Below, one piece after another: positions 51,779 through 61,073 of a stretch of DNA of 64,000 nucleotides. The stretch lies in the NCBI RefSeq assembly GCF_041737845.1, contig NZ_JBGSQX010000152.1, positions 1 to 64,000 on the forward strand. The letters are read 5' to 3'. Origin of the DNA: Desulfococcus sp041737845. Its GTDB lineage: Bacteria; Desulfobacterota; Desulfobacteria; Desulfobacterales; Desulfococcaceae. Position numbers and translations under genes: made by a program. Position 1 is the first letter of the stretch, and every line of letters starts with the position of its first letter. The notes under the pieces are model-generated. The model ran no database searches. It was given only the letters and a program-made list of their open reading frames with translations, and had not been told where the DNA came from.

Positions 51779-52866
51779 AGAGGCCCTTGGCCTGGGCCAT
51801 TGCCGCGACGCTGGTTCTGGCGGCGCAGTGGGTGGTGGCCGCCCCGCTGGAGGAAATCCGCCAGATCCTGCGCCAGCAGGCCCTTGACCCGCCTCCGGAA
51901 GCGGCCCTGACGGCGTTGAGGGAAGAACATCTGGCAGAATCGTTGAAGGAAATCGACCCGTATGCCCGGCACTTCAACGCCCATAATTATCGGTCCCCCA
52001 TGCTTGGGCGCGATGCGTGGATCGGTATCGGGGCGGAGCTCGTCCCCCGCGGCGGCGACGTGCTCCTTTCCGTGTATATGGGCGGTGCGGCGGACAGGGC
52101 GGGCGTGGCCGATCGGTCCGTGCTGCTGGAAGTCGATGGGAAGAAAATCCCGGGACTGGACATGATTTCCGTGGCGGACCGGCTTCGGGGCGATGCGGGA
52201 ACACCGGTCAAATTGACCGTGAGAGGGGCTGACGGCAAACGAGTGACAAAGACCGTCGTGCGTGAAGCTTTCCGGCCCCTGGATGTGGAGCCCGTCCAGC
52301 CGGGAGACGATCAGGTGCTGCGAATACGCGAGTTCGTCGGTGGAAAAACGCGGGCCGCTCTGCTCGCCACCATCGATTTTTTGCGAGTCACCGAGGAGGC
52401 CGCCCCCCTTTTCATCGACCTGCGCGACGCATCCGGCGGGGACCTCTACGAAGCCCTTGATATTGCAGGCCTCTTTCTGCCGACCGGGACGCTTCTCGGG
52501 ATCCTGCGGAGCCCGGGCGGGGAGCGGCGTCTATTTCATGCCCCGGGTGGGCAAAAGATTTTAAGATCGGTATTCCTGTTCGTTGGGCCCGAAACAGCCA
52601 GTGCGGCCGAAATACTGGCCGGAATACTGCAACAGCACGGACGGGCCAGGCTCATCGGCCGGCGAACGTTCGGAAAGTGCTGTTCCCAGACAGACGCGCG
52701 TCTTTCGGACGGTTCAGTCCTGCGTTACACGAACAGCGAAATGCTTTTTCCCGATGGGGGGTCTTGTACCGGCGCGGGGCTTGTTCCTGATAAAACCATC
52801 AGCGACAAGGACTTGAATCATCTCTCCAGGATTGTGGAGCGGGCCCTCAGTCCGTCCACGAAATGA
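51775..52866 (+). CDS. Periplasmic S41 (C-terminal processing) protease with PDZ domain
   Basis: 363 residues with a signal peptide (cut after WVVAA). An N-terminal helical part ending IDPYARHFN is followed by a PDZ domain, about residues 80-160 (GIGAELVPRGGDVLLSVYMGGAADRAGV, LEVDGKKIPGLDMISVADRL). The protease core has the serine in GPETASAAEILAG (Ser276) and the lysine in GRRTFGKCC (Lys301), the Ser-Lys dyad at normal spacing, plus LFIDLRDASGGDLYEALDIA. CTP-type proteases trim C-termini of exported proteins. Its neighbours (giant exported protein, lipoproteins) are obvious candidate substrates. It overlaps the upstream lipoprotein by four bases. Confidence 0.88.
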   Translation: MKRPLAWAIAATLVLAAQWVVAAPLEEIRQILRQQALDPPPEAALTALREEHLAESLKEIDPYARHFNAHNYRSPMLGRDAWIGIGAELVPRGGDVLLSVYMGGAADRAGVADRSVLLEVDGKKIPGLDMISVADRLRGDAGTPVKLTVRGADGKRVTKTVVREAFRPLDVEPVQPGDDQVLRIREFVGGKTRAALLATIDFLRVTEEAAPLFIDLRDASGGDLYEALDIAGLFLPTGTLLGILRSPGGERRLFHAPGGQKILRSVFLFVGPETASAAEILAGILQQHGRARLIGRRTFGKCCSQTDARLSDGSVLRYTNSEMLFPDGGSCTGAGLVPDKTISDKDLNHLSRIVERALSPSTK

Positions 52867-53045
52867 AATGAAGGGTCTTCGATTCCCCGCAGGGACGTGA
52901 CCCTTTCCAGGAAAGCGTTCATATACAATGTCGCTGTCCATTTCTATTTTTTTGCTGCCCCGATATGGGGGGCAGATAACGCCTTGAGGCAACACGGGGG
53001 AACTTTTTCAGGGAGAACCTCACGAAGCCCCGTTGTGGAGGATCC

Positions 53046-56000
53046 ATGTTTCGCAGACTCTTCTCATCCATCGTTTTCCTCGTCTCTGTTTCCCTGTCGG
53101 TGTTTTCGCATGCCGACGATCTCGGCCGGCACATCCTCGATGCGATCCGGGCCGAAAAAACGCCCACGGATGCATCGCTGCTGCTGATGACCCGTGATTT
53201 GAAATGGTATGAGCAGAACATGAAGCATCTCCCTGAACGATACCGGGTGAGGGTCGAGAAGCTGCGTATCGAGATGGCGGGGCGATCGGCCAGGTCCGCA
53301 GCCGCGCGCATGGGGGAACCCGAGGCCGTCTTCGGCGCGACAGGCTCATGGAAGCCCGGGCGGGATATGGACATGGTGTACTTCGGCAAACGCATCGAGG
53401 AAGCTCGGGGCAAGGTGAACCAAGCCTTCGAAGAGGCCACGTCGGCGATCATCGCCAAGAATATCGCAGGCGATGAAATTCTGGCAGGCGCCCGCAATCT
53501 GCAGGTTCCCCGCAAGCTGTCCATCGATACCCTGTCCCTGGTGGTCTCGGACGTTCCGGATTTTGGCTACAAGGATCTCGAAAGGATGTATCTCGGTATC
53601 CGGGATGCCTTGGCGCAAGGAGAGAGTCCGGCCTCCGTGCAAAAGAAACTTCATGAGGATCTTTGGACAGCCCTTGGCAAAAATTACGAAGCTCACATCG
53701 CGTCCACTTCCCCCGACATGTACCGCGGCGCGGCGGGACAAGAATGGTGGAGCCGCATGTACCTCGAGAATCCCGAGAAAATGCGGATTTTTATGTTCGA
53801 CCCCGAGCAGGGCGCCTGGATCCTTAAATCCGGGGGGCTTGCGGCTGTACCCCGGGAAATCGCCGAGCGCGTCGGATTCAACGCCTTCAGAGGGAAGGGG
53901 AATCTGATTTTTTCAAAAACCGCCTCGGATTTCGCCATGTTCTTCAAGCACGAGAAGGGCGGCCTGTCCGATACGGCCAAATACATGCATCGCATCTATC
54001 AGGACCTGGATCCCGCCATCATCGCCAAATCCTTGAACAAGGAGAATCTCAGCCCCTTCCTCGTCGCCAACGCCATCGCCAAGGATCCAGAGAAGCTCAA
54101 GCAGCTTTTGCAGGAGACGGGGTTGACCGAGGAGGCCATCCGAAAGAGCCTTTCGGAACTTCTCTATCACTGGACTGAAACACAGATGGTTCTGGATGCC
54201 GAGAAATTGGTGAATGAATTGTCGTCGCACCTTCTCTCCTCTCCGCCAGACAATGCGGACGATGTCATCGGCGACCTCGTGGCCAAGGCGCGGCTGAAAT
54301 TCGATCTCAACGAGATGTCGAGCGGACTCGATATCCTCCGGGATGTGCCCGACGAGGCGCAAAAGCGCTTTATCGCTACGCTTGAGGCCAAATTCGGGGA
54401 GTCGGATGCCGGCAAGATCACCATCAGGTACATCAAGAAACAGATGCGCCTGCTGGCCGACGAGGGTGGCGAAATCACCCTGCGTGTTCTGAAGATACTC
54501 AAAGATCTGCGACGGATTGATGATGAACAGTACAAAGCGGCCCTGGCCCTGTTCGAGAAGGAGGGAAAGCTTCCGGCGGATGTCGCGGCCAGTGTCAAGA
54601 AGGCCAGAAAGGAGATCATGCTCATCTCCAGCGCCGGCATGTTCGACGTGGTGGATGATCCCCAGGCTCTGGACAGCCTCATGGAGGCCTGGAGGCAAAA
54701 GACCTCGGGGGCGCTCATCCAATCCCCCAGCACGGATTTGGCGTTATTTCGCAAAGAGTTCAGGGACCTGCCGGAGTCCGATCTTTTGCACCGCGGATGG
54801 TCGCCCGATGAGTTGCGCGTTCACAGAAGCGTCCGTCAAAAGCTTCCCGGAGGGGCCAGGCAGCTTGCGCAACTGGAAAGCAGGCTCGGGGCGCAGTTGG
54901 CCAAGTCCGGACTCAGCGTCAGGCAGTTTCAGTCGAAACTTCACGAATTCATCTTCAGCAGAGACTGGGCGCAACTGGGGGACGCGGGTTCGGATATAGG
55001 GGCACTGGATGCCTTTGTGGGTGTCGCCACCGGCCTGTATATGACCTATGACATCATGTTCAACCGCAGCCTTTCCCCCGAGGAGGAAAATCTTGAACTC
55101 GGCAATGCCTGGGTCACGGCCCTTCCCGTGGTGGGCGATTTCGCTCAGGGTCTCATCACCGGAGGACAGGCCTGGTACGAGGGCGACAAGGGCAAAGCAC
55201 TCGAAGCGGGGCTGTGGATTTCCATCGGCATCATGGGATGCGTTCCGGGCGGGCAATTGCCTGCGGTGATCATTGGCATCTCCTTGGCGGCCAAGCCTCT
55301 TGCGGCCGGCGTGTACGACGCGCGTCAGGCCCAGAACCTGATCCAGGCCTGGGTGGAATCAGGCGATTGGGCCATGGACCGGAAGCCGCGAGAACTCAAA
55401 GGCCTTCTCGACCGGGAGGGCAGTCTCCACGCCCTGACCTACGACGACCTGCTGACGTCCAAAGGAGACAAACCCTACAAGTCCGCAAAGGCCGACGGGC
55501 TCTTGGGAAAAGGGGCGACCATCAACGATTCCATCAGGGGCTACGCCGAAAAGTACGTCATGCCTCAATACAAGGCCATGGCAGATCTGCGGGATGCCCT
55601 GAAGTCTCTTTACCCGAATTTCAGCGACAAGGAATGGGAGGACGAGTTTACCGCCAAGTACAAGATTGAAGCTCGGGGGGGGAAAGGCGGGCTCGCCCTT
55701 TTCCGGGCCTATGCCCTGGTCAGGACCAGGGCCCTCGACCAGACCGTTATGCAGCTCAAAAGCTGGGCTGAGGACGAGATGCGGGCGGCCAGGGATTATG
55801 ACGCAGAAGTGGAGCGGATGAAGATGGAACTCCAGGCGCTCCAGGACGAACTCAAGTGCCCGGTTCTGATTCGCCATGCCGAAGCATCCGTCGAAGCCTA
55901 CTCGCGGATCATTAAAAACGTTTGGGAGCAAGAGAGTTTGCCGCTCTCGAAACTCAGGATCTACGAGCACTACCTCAAGGCGTATCAGAACATGGCGGGC

Positions 56001-59000
56001 AAACTTCGCCGCGTCGGGGATCTCTTCCGGGAGAGTTCCGTGCCGTATATTCCCTCGAGTTGGCATCTGACGGGTTTTCCCGAATTGGATGCAGATCGTG
56101 TCAACACCCTGTTCGCGAACATGGAAAATGGGCGAAAGGGCGCTATCATCCACCTCGAGAAGCTGCTGGATGATTTTGAGCAGCCGGTGACAAAGTTCGA
56201 TCCCGGCAACGAGTGCCACAAGAAGTGTTTCGATATTCTGGCCCCTTTGCGTTACAAGGTCTCGTTTATTGAGAATCTATCCATCTATTATAAGCAATTG
56301 GCAGAAGGGGAGTCCGTCTGGGCCGGCGCCTACGATTCGGCGGTGCAGCGTTACACGCAGCAACGCGACAGCCTGACGGCATTGGGTGGGCCGTCTCTTT
56401 TAGGGGAAGCAGAGTCTGCAGCGTTTCAAGATGCACTCATGACCTTCGTCGCAGCGATCCCCTATGCCCTGGCCTCGTCCGAAGCGGATCTCTACCGAGA
56501 AACAGGTAAAGATTACGAAATCCGTCTGATCTCTGCGCAAAACGAATTCGAGAGGGCAACAGAGATGGCGGGCTCCGGGGGGAAGGCCCTGGAAAGCTGT
56601 CTTTTGGCCGCCTTGAAGATCGAGCTGATCCTGTCCGACGAGACGCCCGAGGAAGGAACGGAGATCACGGCCAAGGTGAAACTTGCGGGCGGCACCCCGC
56701 CCAGGGATAATTATTGGTTTTGGAAGGCAACGGGAGGACTTATCCCTTCAAGCAGAAGCGGCGAGGAAATATCCCTCAAGGCGGATTCCAAGGGAATCGT
56801 GACCGTTGCATTGTTGGATCATTTGGATCCAAGTCGGGCCAAGGTATTGGTCAACGCTATCGCGACGGTGAGCCCGGTCAAGAAGAGCGATGAAAAGGAC
56901 AAGGCTGGAGAAAAAAAGGACGGCCAACAGGACGGGGGAGAAACCACCAATGGAAGCACCTCCCCGAATAAAGCGACTCCCGAAAACAAAGAACGGACGG
57001 AAAAAAATGAAGAATCTGTTTCTGAATCCGTTCCCGCCCCTGTGGCGCAGCGCGTTGACACGCAATCCGAATGGTTCGGTTCGGGCCTGGCCGGCGGATG
57101 GAAGGTCGGACACAACGAGGCGCGGTACTGGTCGGCCAAGATGATGCGCGAGATCTCGGCGAAGTCGGAAAACTGCCGGGCGCAAACCGTGCACGGCACG
57201 GTCAGCGCCAAGCTCGAAAGCAGCTTTCTCCCGCGTCCCGAAGAAATCGATGCAAAGCTTCGCGGCCTTGTCAAAAACAGCGGTTGGTACCCTGAAGAGG
57301 AGTCCCTGGGGCCGTTTTCCATCGGCAGCTACAAGGGCAAACTGATCACGACCACGCTCAAGTACAAGAACGGTTTCGGCAATCCCATGGCCGGATACAA
57401 GGATGGGACTGCGCATGTTCATGGCCATGCCATCGTTCTGCATGAAAGCGACCGGCGGATGATCAGCATCGATTTCAGCGTCTACGGTGGAAGCTGCTGG
57501 GATAATTCCGGTAAGGCCAACGCCATGGCCCAGGCCAAGGCGGGCAAGGCCGAGGCCATGGCCATTATCCAGGGGCTGACCCTGCATGAGAAGCAGCAGG
57601 AGAGTTCCGTCACCACAGGCACGCCCGTCGTGGAATCCGGTTCGGAAACGGAAAAGAAAGAAAAGAAATACCAGGTCACCCTGACCCGCGTGTCTCCCCA
57701 GACCGGTCCGGTCACCGTCGGGACGCCCGTGACATTCAAGGCGGCATTGACCGGCGACAAGCCGGAGGGCGACCTGCGATTCCATTTTGATCCCCACCCG
57801 GAAGTCGCCTTCACGCCTTATGATACGGCTATCGGTTCGACCACGGCCGTGTTTTCCAATCCCGGCACCACGGGGGTCTGGGTCAGCGCCGTCGACGCCA
57901 CCGGCACCATCGCCAAGTCGGACCCACTGGAAATAGAAATCGTCAAGCCTCGGCTGGACCTTGCCTTTGAACCCCGCGCGCCCATGGTGGGGCAGGAGGT
58001 CAAGGCCAGGCTCACGGTGCAGCCCGAGGTCAAAGAGATCGACTTCCGCTGGATGCCCGTACCCGGAAACGCCAAACATACCATGACGTCAAAGGACAAC
58101 CGCGAGATCACCTTTTACCTCAAGGATGACAAGCCGGCCGAAATTCAGGTCAACGCCCGCGTGCCTTTCAGCGGCGAGGACCTGGGAGAGGCCAGGGCGG
58201 CCATCGCGGCCAGGAAATACGCGGTGAAGGTTTCGGCCCCAAAGGCCATGGGGCCGCCGCCGCAGGTTTGGAAGGAAGGTGTTGGGCTGGTAACCGTGGA
58301 AAAGGCCATTTCCGTAGACCAGATTGTGGAATTTTCAGCCGGCGTGGAACCGGCCGTGCTGAGCGGCCCGGTAAAGTACCAGTGGTCAGCCGCAAACGGT
58401 CCTTGCCGGGTGAACAATCCCTCATCCAGCGTTGCTCGGGTCATCGCCAATGCTCCTGGAACCTGCGAATTGGTCGTGACCGTGCGTGATCGCAATGACG
58501 TCGAGCTGGGCGAGGGCTCCGGGAGTTTTTCGGCCAGCGTACCCCAGGAAGCCGTCGGACAGGGGCGGCAGAAGGTCCCGGTTGCCGTCGACGCGAAAAA
58601 GTTGGTTCAGCGTGCGAAGGACAAGGTTCGTAAAGGCGATTACGATGGTGCCGTCAAGGATGCTCAAGATGCGGCGCGACTGGATCCAAAGGACACGGAA
58701 GCGACGGCTTTGGCGGAAAAGCTGCGCGGGGACAAGGGGCGGATTGACGCGCAACTCGCCGGGAAAAAGGCTCTTATGGCAGAGAATCGCTTAGCCGAGG
58801 CCCAGAAGGGAGCGTCATCCGCTCCTTCCGGCCAGTCTTCCTTGACGCCGCTGCAGGCGGCGGAGTCCTTGTGGAATGAGGCCAAACAGCTGCAAAAAGA
58901 ACAAAACTACGAAGCGGCTCTGGAAAAATACAGGGAAGGGCTCAGACTTTCGCCTGATGCGGCAGTAGCGGACCGGGTAAAGAAACTGGAAAAATATGTG

Positions 59001-59570
59001 GCGTTGATCAAAGGGCAAGCCCGGCAGAAATCAGGGGCGGCCGGCCAAACAACCGGAAGGCAGGACGCTTCCGGTACGCAGCAGAAAACGAGCGAGAATC
59101 TATCAGCAGTTCTCCCACAACCCGGAATAAAAGCCGGAGAAGCGTCAACGGTTCCCAAAGGTTGGACGCCCGTGACCATCGGCAATGTCCATTTCGCGGT
59201 TCCGTCTTCCTGGCAGCATATCACCAGAGAAGAATCGGATGTGGAGAAACTCGATCTGTATTGGGACGGGAGTTTCGATGCCCCGCTGCATGGCGTGTCC
59301 GGCGGAATCTCCATGGATTATGCCCTGGCCAAAAAGGATCTGACCGATGCTCGCTCCATCCGTCTTGGCGGAGTTGACGTCCTGCGGGCCGACGACGGTC
59401 CGACCATCAACCTGCTCTTCCCCTCCTTGGGCGGAAATCGCGGCGTGGCCTTGCTCCTGTTCCGCGGCGAAAAGGGCAGCCAGGCCACCATAGACGCCGT
59501 GCTCCAGACCTTTTCCGTTGGCCCGGGCGACAAAGATTCAGAGGCTTCGGACGTTCCCGACGCCTCATAG
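53046..59570 (+). CDS. Giant 2174-residue exported multidomain protein
   Basis: GTGGAGG precedes the ATG. The signal peptide is about 1-23 (cut after VFSHA). Residues 25-640 are long helical segments. A hydrophobic zone around 652-756 contains GVATGLYMTYDIMF, LPVVGDFAQGLITGG and LWISIGIMGCVPGG, then PAVIIGISLAAKPLAAG, a possible membrane-inserting hairpin. Residues 790-1180 are again helical. Then an Ig-like unit (~1190-1276), a Lys/Glu-rich linker (~1278-1332) and a beta-rich unit to ~1516. Three Ig/PKD-like domains span ~1540-1835, two TPRs ~1848-1892 and 1936-1981, and a C-terminal PsbP/DcrB-like domain ~2035-2160 (GNVHFAVPSSWQHI). I recognise no named family for the whole. It follows the S41 protease by 179 bases. 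Confidence 0.85.
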   Translation: MFRRLFSSIVFLVSVSLSVFSHADDLGRHILDAIRAEKTPTDASLLLMTRDLKWYEQNMKHLPERYRVRVEKLRIEMAGRSARSAAARMGEPEAVFGATGSWKPGRDMDMVYFGKRIEEARGKVNQAFEEATSAIIAKNIAGDEILAGARNLQVPRKLSIDTLSLVVSDVPDFGYKDLERMYLGIRDALAQGESPASVQKKLHEDLWTALGKNYEAHIASTSPDMYRGAAGQEWWSRMYLENPEKMRIFMFDPEQGAWILKSGGLAAVPREIAERVGFNAFRGKGNLIFSKTASDFAMFFKHEKGGLSDTAKYMHRIYQDLDPAIIAKSLNKENLSPFLVANAIAKDPEKLKQLLQETGLTEEAIRKSLSELLYHWTETQMVLDAEKLVNELSSHLLSSPPDNADDVIGDLVAKARLKFDLNEMSSGLDILRDVPDEAQKRFIATLEAKFGESDAGKITIRYIKKQMRLLADEGGEITLRVLKILKDLRRIDDEQYKAALALFEKEGKLPADVAASVKKARKEIMLISSAGMFDVVDDPQALDSLMEAWRQKTSGALIQSPSTDLALFRKEFRDLPESDLLHRGWSPDELRVHRSVRQKLPGGARQLAQLESRLGAQLAKSGLSVRQFQSKLHEFIFSRDWAQLGDAGSDIGALDAFVGVATGLYMTYDIMFNRSLSPEEENLELGNAWVTALPVVGDFAQGLITGGQAWYEGDKGKALEAGLWISIGIMGCVPGGQLPAVIIGISLAAKPLAAGVYDARQAQNLIQAWVESGDWAMDRKPRELKGLLDREGSLHALTYDDLLTSKGDKPYKSAKADGLLGKGATINDSIRGYAEKYVMPQYKAMADLRDALKSLYPNFSDKEWEDEFTAKYKIEARGGKGGLALFRAYALVRTRALDQTVMQLKSWAEDEMRAARDYDAEVERMKMELQALQDELKCPVLIRHAEASVEAYSRIIKNVWEQESLPLSKLRIYEHYLKAYQNMAGKLRRVGDLFRESSVPYIPSSWHLTGFPELDADRVNTLFANMENGRKGAIIHLEKLLDDFEQPVTKFDPGNECHKKCFDILAPLRYKVSFIENLSIYYKQLAEGESVWAGAYDSAVQRYTQQRDSLTALGGPSLLGEAESAAFQDALMTFVAAIPYALASSEADLYRETGKDYEIRLISAQNEFERATEMAGSGGKALESCLLAALKIELILSDETPEEGTEITAKVKLAGGTPPRDNYWFWKATGGLIPSSRSGEEISLKADSKGIVTVALLDHLDPSRAKVLVNAIATVSPVKKSDEKDKAGEKKDGQQDGGETTNGSTSPNKATPENKERTEKNEESVSESVPAPVAQRVDTQSEWFGSGLAGGWKVGHNEARYWSAKMMREISAKSENCRAQTVHGTVSAKLESSFLPRPEEIDAKLRGLVKNSGWYPEEESLGPFSIGSYKGKLITTTLKYKNGFGNPMAGYKDGTAHVHGHAIVLHESDRRMISIDFSVYGGSCWDNSGKANAMAQAKAGKAEAMAIIQGLTLHEKQQESSVTTGTPVVESGSETEKKEKKYQVTLTRVSPQTGPVTVGTPVTFKAALTGDKPEGDLRFHFDPHPEVAFTPYDTAIGSTTAVFSNPGTTGVWVSAVDATGTIAKSDPLEIEIVKPRLDLAFEPRAPMVGQEVKARLTVQPEVKEIDFRWMPVPGNAKHTMTSKDNREITFYLKDDKPAEIQVNARVPFSGEDLGEARAAIAARKYAVKVSAPKAMGPPPQVWKEGVGLVTVEKAISVDQIVEFSAGVEPAVLSGPVKYQWSAANGPCRVNNPSSSVARVIANAPGTCELVVTVRDRNDVELGEGSGSFSASVPQEAVGQGRQKVPVAVDAKKLVQRAKDKVRKGDYDGAVKDAQDAARLDPKDTEATALAEKLRGDKGRIDAQLAGKKALMAENRLAEAQKGASSAPSGQSSLTPLQAAESLWNEAKQLQKEQNYEAALEKYREGLRLSPDAAVADRVKKLEKYVALIKGQARQKSGAAGQTTGRQDASGTQQKTSENLSAVLPQPGIKAGEASTVPKGWTPVTIGNVHFAVPSSWQHITREESDVEKLDLYWDGSFDAPLHGVSGGISMDYALAKKDLTDARSIRLGGVDVLRADDGPTINLLFPSLGGNRGVALLLFRGEKGSQATIDAVLQTFSVGPGDKDSEASDVPDAS

Positions 59571-59678
59571 ACACAGGGCCGGACATGGCAGAGCGTCACT
59601 GTCGCGGAGGAGTGAGCCCACGGGCGATGTTGGGTGGACATGCGGGGCCCGGGAGGCCCCAACAACGGCACGGGGGAA

Positions 59679-60974
59679 ATGATGCGCCTGATGTTGCGAC
59701 AGATTCTTGCCACTTTCGTCATCCTGGCCGCGGCCGCGGCCTGGTGGTTCCCAGCGCCGCTCTTGCTGCGGACGGAACTGATCCATTGGGAAAAGCTGTA
59801 TGAGGCACGTTATGCGCCGTCCGGTTTCCGGGGGGCACGCAAGCCCTTCTTTCAGTCCGTGAGCAAGCCCCAGCCGCTGACGCAGTTCATCGCTTCACGA
59901 ACCGCCGGCCAGGTCGTGACAGGGACAGACCCGGCCTGGGGTGGAATTTTCAGCAGGCTTGAGGCGAATCTTGCCCAAAAGGGCGCAGCCGTGTCCTTTG
60001 TCGATCCGAAGGTTTATCCTTTTTCGGTCCTGCCCGGGACAAGCCGCTATCTGGAGTGGCGGGACGCGGAAGGCATACGATACCTGGAATACCAGGTCAT
60101 CCCGGCCAAGGATTTCGAGTCGCATCACATTCCCCCGGAAATCGAATTTCCCTATCGGCAGCACTGGGCCTTGCTGTTGGCCGGAGGAGCCGGGGCCATG
60201 CTTTTTGGTTTTGTCCGCGGCGGAACGGCCGGCCTGGTGGCAGGCAGTTCTGCCGGGAAAGGCATGCGCTGGTCGGCTGTACTTGCTCTCCTTTTCGCCG
60301 GAGCAATTCTTTGGCCCTTCCTCTATCAGAATGTCGGTTCCGGGTTCAGTTATGCCTCGATCCTGATGGGCGGCCTTTTTCTCATTGGCGCCCTGCTCGG
60401 GGTGTGGCTTTTCGGTCTCCAGGCAGCCTTGCTGCGCCGCATGATCGGCGGCGGATGCCTGGCGCATTTCACCTACGCCCCGGAAGAATGGACACGTTTC
60501 GTGGAGTGGAATTTCGGGGAGGAAGCCTCGGAGAAGATGGCGCTGTGGTGGCTCATCTTCGCCATCAGCCTGGTCATCGGGTTGGGGTTCATGGCCGTCA
60601 TGCGTGACGGGGCTTCGGTTTGGGTCTTCGGCGTACTGATGGGGCTCATGGCGTTTTTGTGGATTCTGGCCGTGCTCATGCCCCGGCTGGCCTGCCGTCG
60701 CCACCTCCGCCGGACCGGAGAGGTCTATATCGCGAAGGATGGGATATATTTGAACGGCTCCGTGCACAGTTGGGGCACCTTGGGGGCCAGGCTCGATTCG
60801 GTCGAATTCAACACCAAACCGTTGCCTCATCTGCACGTGGTCTACTCCTATTGGATGGTGGCCGGGCGATCGCTCCATGTTACCCGTAACTGCGTCAACG
60901 TCCGGGTTCCCGTGCCCGCCGGACAGGAATCCGCCGGGCGCGATGTCGCCAAACAGTTGCAGGAACCTGCCTGA
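59679..60974 (+). CDS. Polytopic membrane protein of unknown function
   Basis: 431 residues with about six hydrophobic helices: ILATFVILAAAAAWWF near the start, HWALLLAGGAGAMLFGFV, AVLALLFAGAILWPFL, ASILMGGLFLIGALLGVWLFGL, WWLIFAISLVIGLGFMAV, and VWVFGVLMGLMAFLWILAVLM. A ~110-residue extracytoplasmic domain lies between the first and second helices, and a C-terminal part follows the last. It somewhat resembles DUF3592-type membrane proteins. The Met at 59679 is taken because CGGGGGAA lies just before it; 59682 is equally possible. It is in line with the giant exported protein and probably cotranscribed. Confidence 0.75.
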   Translation: MMRLMLRQILATFVILAAAAAWWFPAPLLLRTELIHWEKLYEARYAPSGFRGARKPFFQSVSKPQPLTQFIASRTAGQVVTGTDPAWGGIFSRLEANLAQKGAAVSFVDPKVYPFSVLPGTSRYLEWRDAEGIRYLEYQVIPAKDFESHHIPPEIEFPYRQHWALLLAGGAGAMLFGFVRGGTAGLVAGSSAGKGMRWSAVLALLFAGAILWPFLYQNVGSGFSYASILMGGLFLIGALLGVWLFGLQAALLRRMIGGGCLAHFTYAPEEWTRFVEWNFGEEASEKMALWWLIFAISLVIGLGFMAVMRDGASVWVFGVLMGLMAFLWILAVLMPRLACRRHLRRTGEVYIAKDGIYLNGSVHSWGTLGARLDSVEFNTKPLPHLHVVYSYWMVAGRSLHVTRNCVNVRVPVPAGQESAGRDVAKQLQEPA

Positions 60975-61073
60975 TTGTTTGGTTTTCTGAGGATCCTAAC
61001 AATGGCCGAACAAGCCAAGGGCCTGGAACGGGGACATGCTCGTCCCGGAAGAGGCAGATATTGAGGAGGAATG

